Assembly (NCBI GenBank): GCA_958296125.1
Contig: OY282444.1
Coordinates: 3,567,623 to 3,631,622 of the forward strand
Direction of reading: 5' to 3'
DNA: 64,000 nt
DNA from: an uncultured Poribacteria bacterium
Lineage (GTDB): Bacteria > Poribacteria > WGA-4E > PCPOR2b
Each line of letters opens with the position of its first letter. Position 1 is the stretch's first letter. The notes below the pieces were generated by a model. It did not search any database. It was not told where the DNA came from and saw only the letters and a list, made by a program, of their open reading frames with translations. Both the position numbers and the translations under genes were made by a program. Shown one piece after another: positions 62,109-64,000 of this stretch.

Positions 62109-62708
62109 TTAAACGCGCCTGCGTCCTTCCAAGGCTTTCGCGAGCGTCACTGCGTCTATATACTCAAGATCGCCGCCGACCGGAATGCCGTAAGCAATTC
62201 GAGTGAGGGTGATCTCAAGATTTTCGAGTTGTTTGGTCAAATAGAGCGCGGTTGCCTGCCCTTCAGTGGTGTAATTTGTTGCGAGGATGACCTCTTTGAC
62301 ATCCTCACCGCGAATCCGCTGAAAAAGCTGGTCAATCCTGAGTTCTTTCGGCCCCACACCGTCCAACGGCGATAAAACACCCATGAGCGCATGGTATAAA
62401 CCCTTGTACTCCCGTGTGCGCTCAATTGCTAAGAGATCATCCGGCTCTTCAATCACGCAAATCGTTCGGCGGTCACGTCTAGTATCCGTGCAGATATAAC
62501 AGGGCTGTTGATCTGTGATATTTCCACAGACGGAGCAGTAGTCCAGATGAGTCTTTACCTCGGAGAGTGCCTGTGCCAGTTTAGTCGTGTCAGATTCGGG
62601 CATTTTTAACATAAAAAATGCTAAACGTTGCGCCGTTTTGGCACCAATTGTAGGTAGCTTTTGCAACTCGTTGATAAGACGTGCCAGCGGTTCAGGATAA
62701 TGGAGCAT
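62109..62708 (-). CDS. recR: Recombination mediator protein RecR
   Basis: Acts with RecF and RecO to load RecA on gapped DNA. The 199-residue protein has the helix-hairpin-helix start (L-P-T-I-G-A-K-T-A-Q-R-L), a zinc finger C-S-V-C ... C-Y-I-C near 57-72, the Toprim E in V-I-E-E-P-D-D-L and the C-terminal P-V-G-G-D-L-E-Y. It follows ybaB and dnaX in the conserved order, though a 263-bp gap with repeat-like palindromes separates it from ybaB. No ribosome site is evident. Confidence 0.96.
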   Translation of the reverse strand: MLHYPEPLARLINELQKLPTIGAKTAQRLAFFMLKMPESDTTKLAQALSEVKTHLDYCSVCGNITDQQPCYICTDTRRDRRTICVIEEPDDLLAIERTREYKGLYHALMGVLSPLDGVGPKELRIDQLFQRIRGEDVKEVILATNYTTEGQATALYLTKQLENLEITLTRIAYGIPVGGDLEYIDAVTLAKALEGRRRV

Positions 62709-62971
62709 ACTTGGATTTTGGCCCGGCGCTCTACGCCAGAAGGGTCTGGCCCTTATAGTCAGAAGTTATGGATTTTGGATTGACAATTGACGTAAAAGTG
62801 GGGGTTCACTTCAGGCAAAAAAGACTGCGTTTTTCACGCGGGAAAATCGATCGCAGCACCGCAGCACACAATCTGAAGTCAAGCTGATGGATTGTGGATC
62901 ACAAACTAGGTCTCTGGCCTATTCCCTGAATGCTTACAAATCCGCAAACCGAAATCTATTGCCTGTCCTCC

Positions 62972-63280
62972 TCACATCAGCCCCGGAATTTTAACGCCTC
63001 CAGTCAATTTACTCATCTCTTGCGCCATCAACTCTTGCGCTTGATGCCGCGCTTCATTGACTGCGGCAACGATGAGATCTTCGAGCATTTCGATATCATC
63101 TGGATCAACAACCTCCGGTGAGATTGTGAGGGACACAAGTTCCTGCTGACCATTGGCGACCGCTGTTACCATGCCGCCGCCAACAGTTGCCTCGACAGTG
63201 CGGGTAGCGAGTTCTTCTTGAATATCAAGCATGCGCTGTTGCATCTTTTGCGCTTGTTTCATCAGATTATTCATATTCAT
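62972..63280 (-). CDS. ybaB: YbaB/EbfC family nucleoid-associated protein
   Basis: A 102-residue DNA-binding dimer of the YbaB family: M-x-x-L-M-K-Q-A-Q-K-M-Q (residues 5-16), the beta hairpin V-E-A-T-V-G-G-G-M-V and the C-terminal A-V-N-E-A-R-H-Q-A with L-T-G-G-V-K-I-P-G-L. GAGGG precedes the ATG. It lies 129 bp downstream of dnaX, as in most bacteria. Confidence 0.95.
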   Translation of the reverse strand: MNMNNLMKQAQKMQQRMLDIQEELATRTVEATVGGGMVTAVANGQQELVSLTISPEVVDPDDIEMLEDLIVAAVNEARHQAQELMAQEMSKLTGGVKIPGLM

Positions 63281-63409
63281 TTGAATGCCCTCTCGTAAAT
63301 TTTGTTAAATAGTTGTGATTGCAGGTTCTATCATTAAGTATGGGCTGCGCCTTGTCCGCTTAGGTCCGTATTCCCGCGAGTGATAATACACTATGGCCTC
63401 CAACAAAGG

Positions 63410-64000
63410 TTATTTAGGTTCGATTTTAAGAATCTTCGCTTCAAACAGCTTAAGTGTCGGTGCGATCTCCGAATCCCGTTCGGCTTGGTGCCAGAGCATC
63501 ATTGGTGTTATTTCTTGGGACCGCCGAGGCGGAAGGGTTGCGTTGACATGAGGATTTGCGCTTTGAACAACAAAGCTAATTTGAACGGGTTCCCCTAGCA
63601 GATTGGTGAGCATTTCCTTGAGCAACCCCTTTTCGTCATCATCAATTAAGTCTGTATAGGCTGGGGGACAAGCAACTTTCAATTCTAATCCGGTGCTTGA
63701 CGGAGTTGCCTCCCCTTCGTTACTTGGCTGCGGGGTTGCGTCCTTCAAGTATTGATATAGTAACGTTTTTCCTCTGTCTTGTAGCCCTGCCAAGAGTTTT
63801 TCCCAGATCTTTGTCAACTCATTTGAATCAGACAGCCAGAGCCGCGCATCAGCGGGAGCGGATCTGATACGAGGTTGAGGTTGGTCCGCACGATCTTTAT
63901 CTGCATAAGTCTCAGCAGTAGAAACTGGCTTCGGCTTGACATGCACTTCTGAAGATAGCTGCGCTCTATGTTTTAAGGCTTGATTTTTTGCTATTTCTGA
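63410..64000 (-). CDS. dnaX: DNA polymerase III tau subunit, C-terminal part (partial)
   Basis: The frame is open from the window edge (64000) to the stop at 63410, about 196 codons. It shows a Pro/Ala/Asp-rich linker (K-P-K-P-V-S-T-A-E) and then a compact domain starting L-W-L-S-D-S-N-E-L and ending L-K-L-F-E-A-K-I-L-K. This is typical of the tau C-terminal domain that binds the polymerase alpha subunit and the helicase. The N-terminal ATPase lies outside the window. The assignment leans on position: dnaX, ybaB, recR. Confidence 0.72.
   Translation of the reverse strand, partial: SEIAKNQALKHRAQLSSEVHVKPKPVSTAETYADKDRADQPQPRIRSAPADARLWLSDSNELTKIWEKLLAGLQDRGKTLLYQYLKDATPQPSNEGEATPSSTGLELKVACPPAYTDLIDDDEKGLLKEMLTNLLGEPVQISFVVQSANPHVNATLPPRRSQEITPMMLWHQAERDSEIAPTLKLFEAKILKIEPK

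Overview
The window reads as a chromosomal segment of an uncultured, metabolically broad bacterium. The gene mix is what is seen in Candidatus Poribacteria and similar Planctomycetes-like or FCB-like marine lineages: phytanoyl-CoA dioxygenases, several Gfo/Idh/MocA dehydrogenases, enolase-superfamily sugar-acid dehydratases, CotH kinase, PD40 and NHL propellers, and a FlgD-like C-terminal sorting domain. This is inference from gene content; no rRNA or other phylogenetic marker was compared. No rRNA, tRNA or CRISPR array was seen.

Layout. 1-5000: minus-strand secreted and carbohydrate-related genes (LamG-like protein, PD40 propeller, five-bladed propeller hydrolase-like protein, histidine phosphatase). 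5486-12131: plus-strand genes (DegT aminotransferase, MsrA, methylmalonate-semialdehyde dehydrogenase, six-hairpin protein, Fsr-like MFS exporter). 12170-20945: minus-strand GltX, TrpA, HEAT protein, CoA-binding protein, a three-gene sugar-acid module (HAD phosphatase, enolase-superfamily dehydratase, Gfo/Idh dehydrogenase) and a GT-C glycosyltransferase. 21249-27464: a secreted nidogen-like metalloprotease, then a metal operon (DtxR-type regulator, Tat-exported multicopper oxidase, ZIP transporter, membrane cupredoxin) under a perfect inverted-repeat operator. 27894-34756: MFS, VOC protein, BioD, GlnRS and a Ca2+/Na+ exchanger, separated by decayed IS605-like elements. 34904-42311: more sugar-acid genes, a P1-nuclease-like protein, an SDR, a PhyH dioxygenase and a DsbA-like protein. 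42520-47690: orphan DNA methyltransferase, HtrA/Deg protease, TPR protein, membrane protein, TIM-barrel isomerase. 48083-50521: CotH kinase with a PhyH dioxygenase.

50651-64000 is a long minus-strand block. It starts with the classical dnaX-ybaB-recR order, then an M28/QC peptidase, mnmG and rsmG. It continues into a complete partner-switching cascade (STAS antagonist, membrane histidine kinase, receiver-PP2C phosphatase, RsbW-like kinase, second STAS) and ends with an AccD-like pseudoenzyme, a lipoprotein and an NHL lipoprotein.

Intergenic spaces are rich in dispersed repeats: an 18-20 bp motif present about nine times, a 59-bp repeat abutting two start codons, 100-bp paired repeats, REP-like palindromes, two internally shrunken IS200/IS605-type elements and two tnpB fragments. 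The best candidates for undescribed biology are the metal operon, the partner-switching block with its pseudo-AccD, the shared C-terminal W-G-x-[IL]-K tails on two exported proteins, and the 59-bp start-codon repeat.
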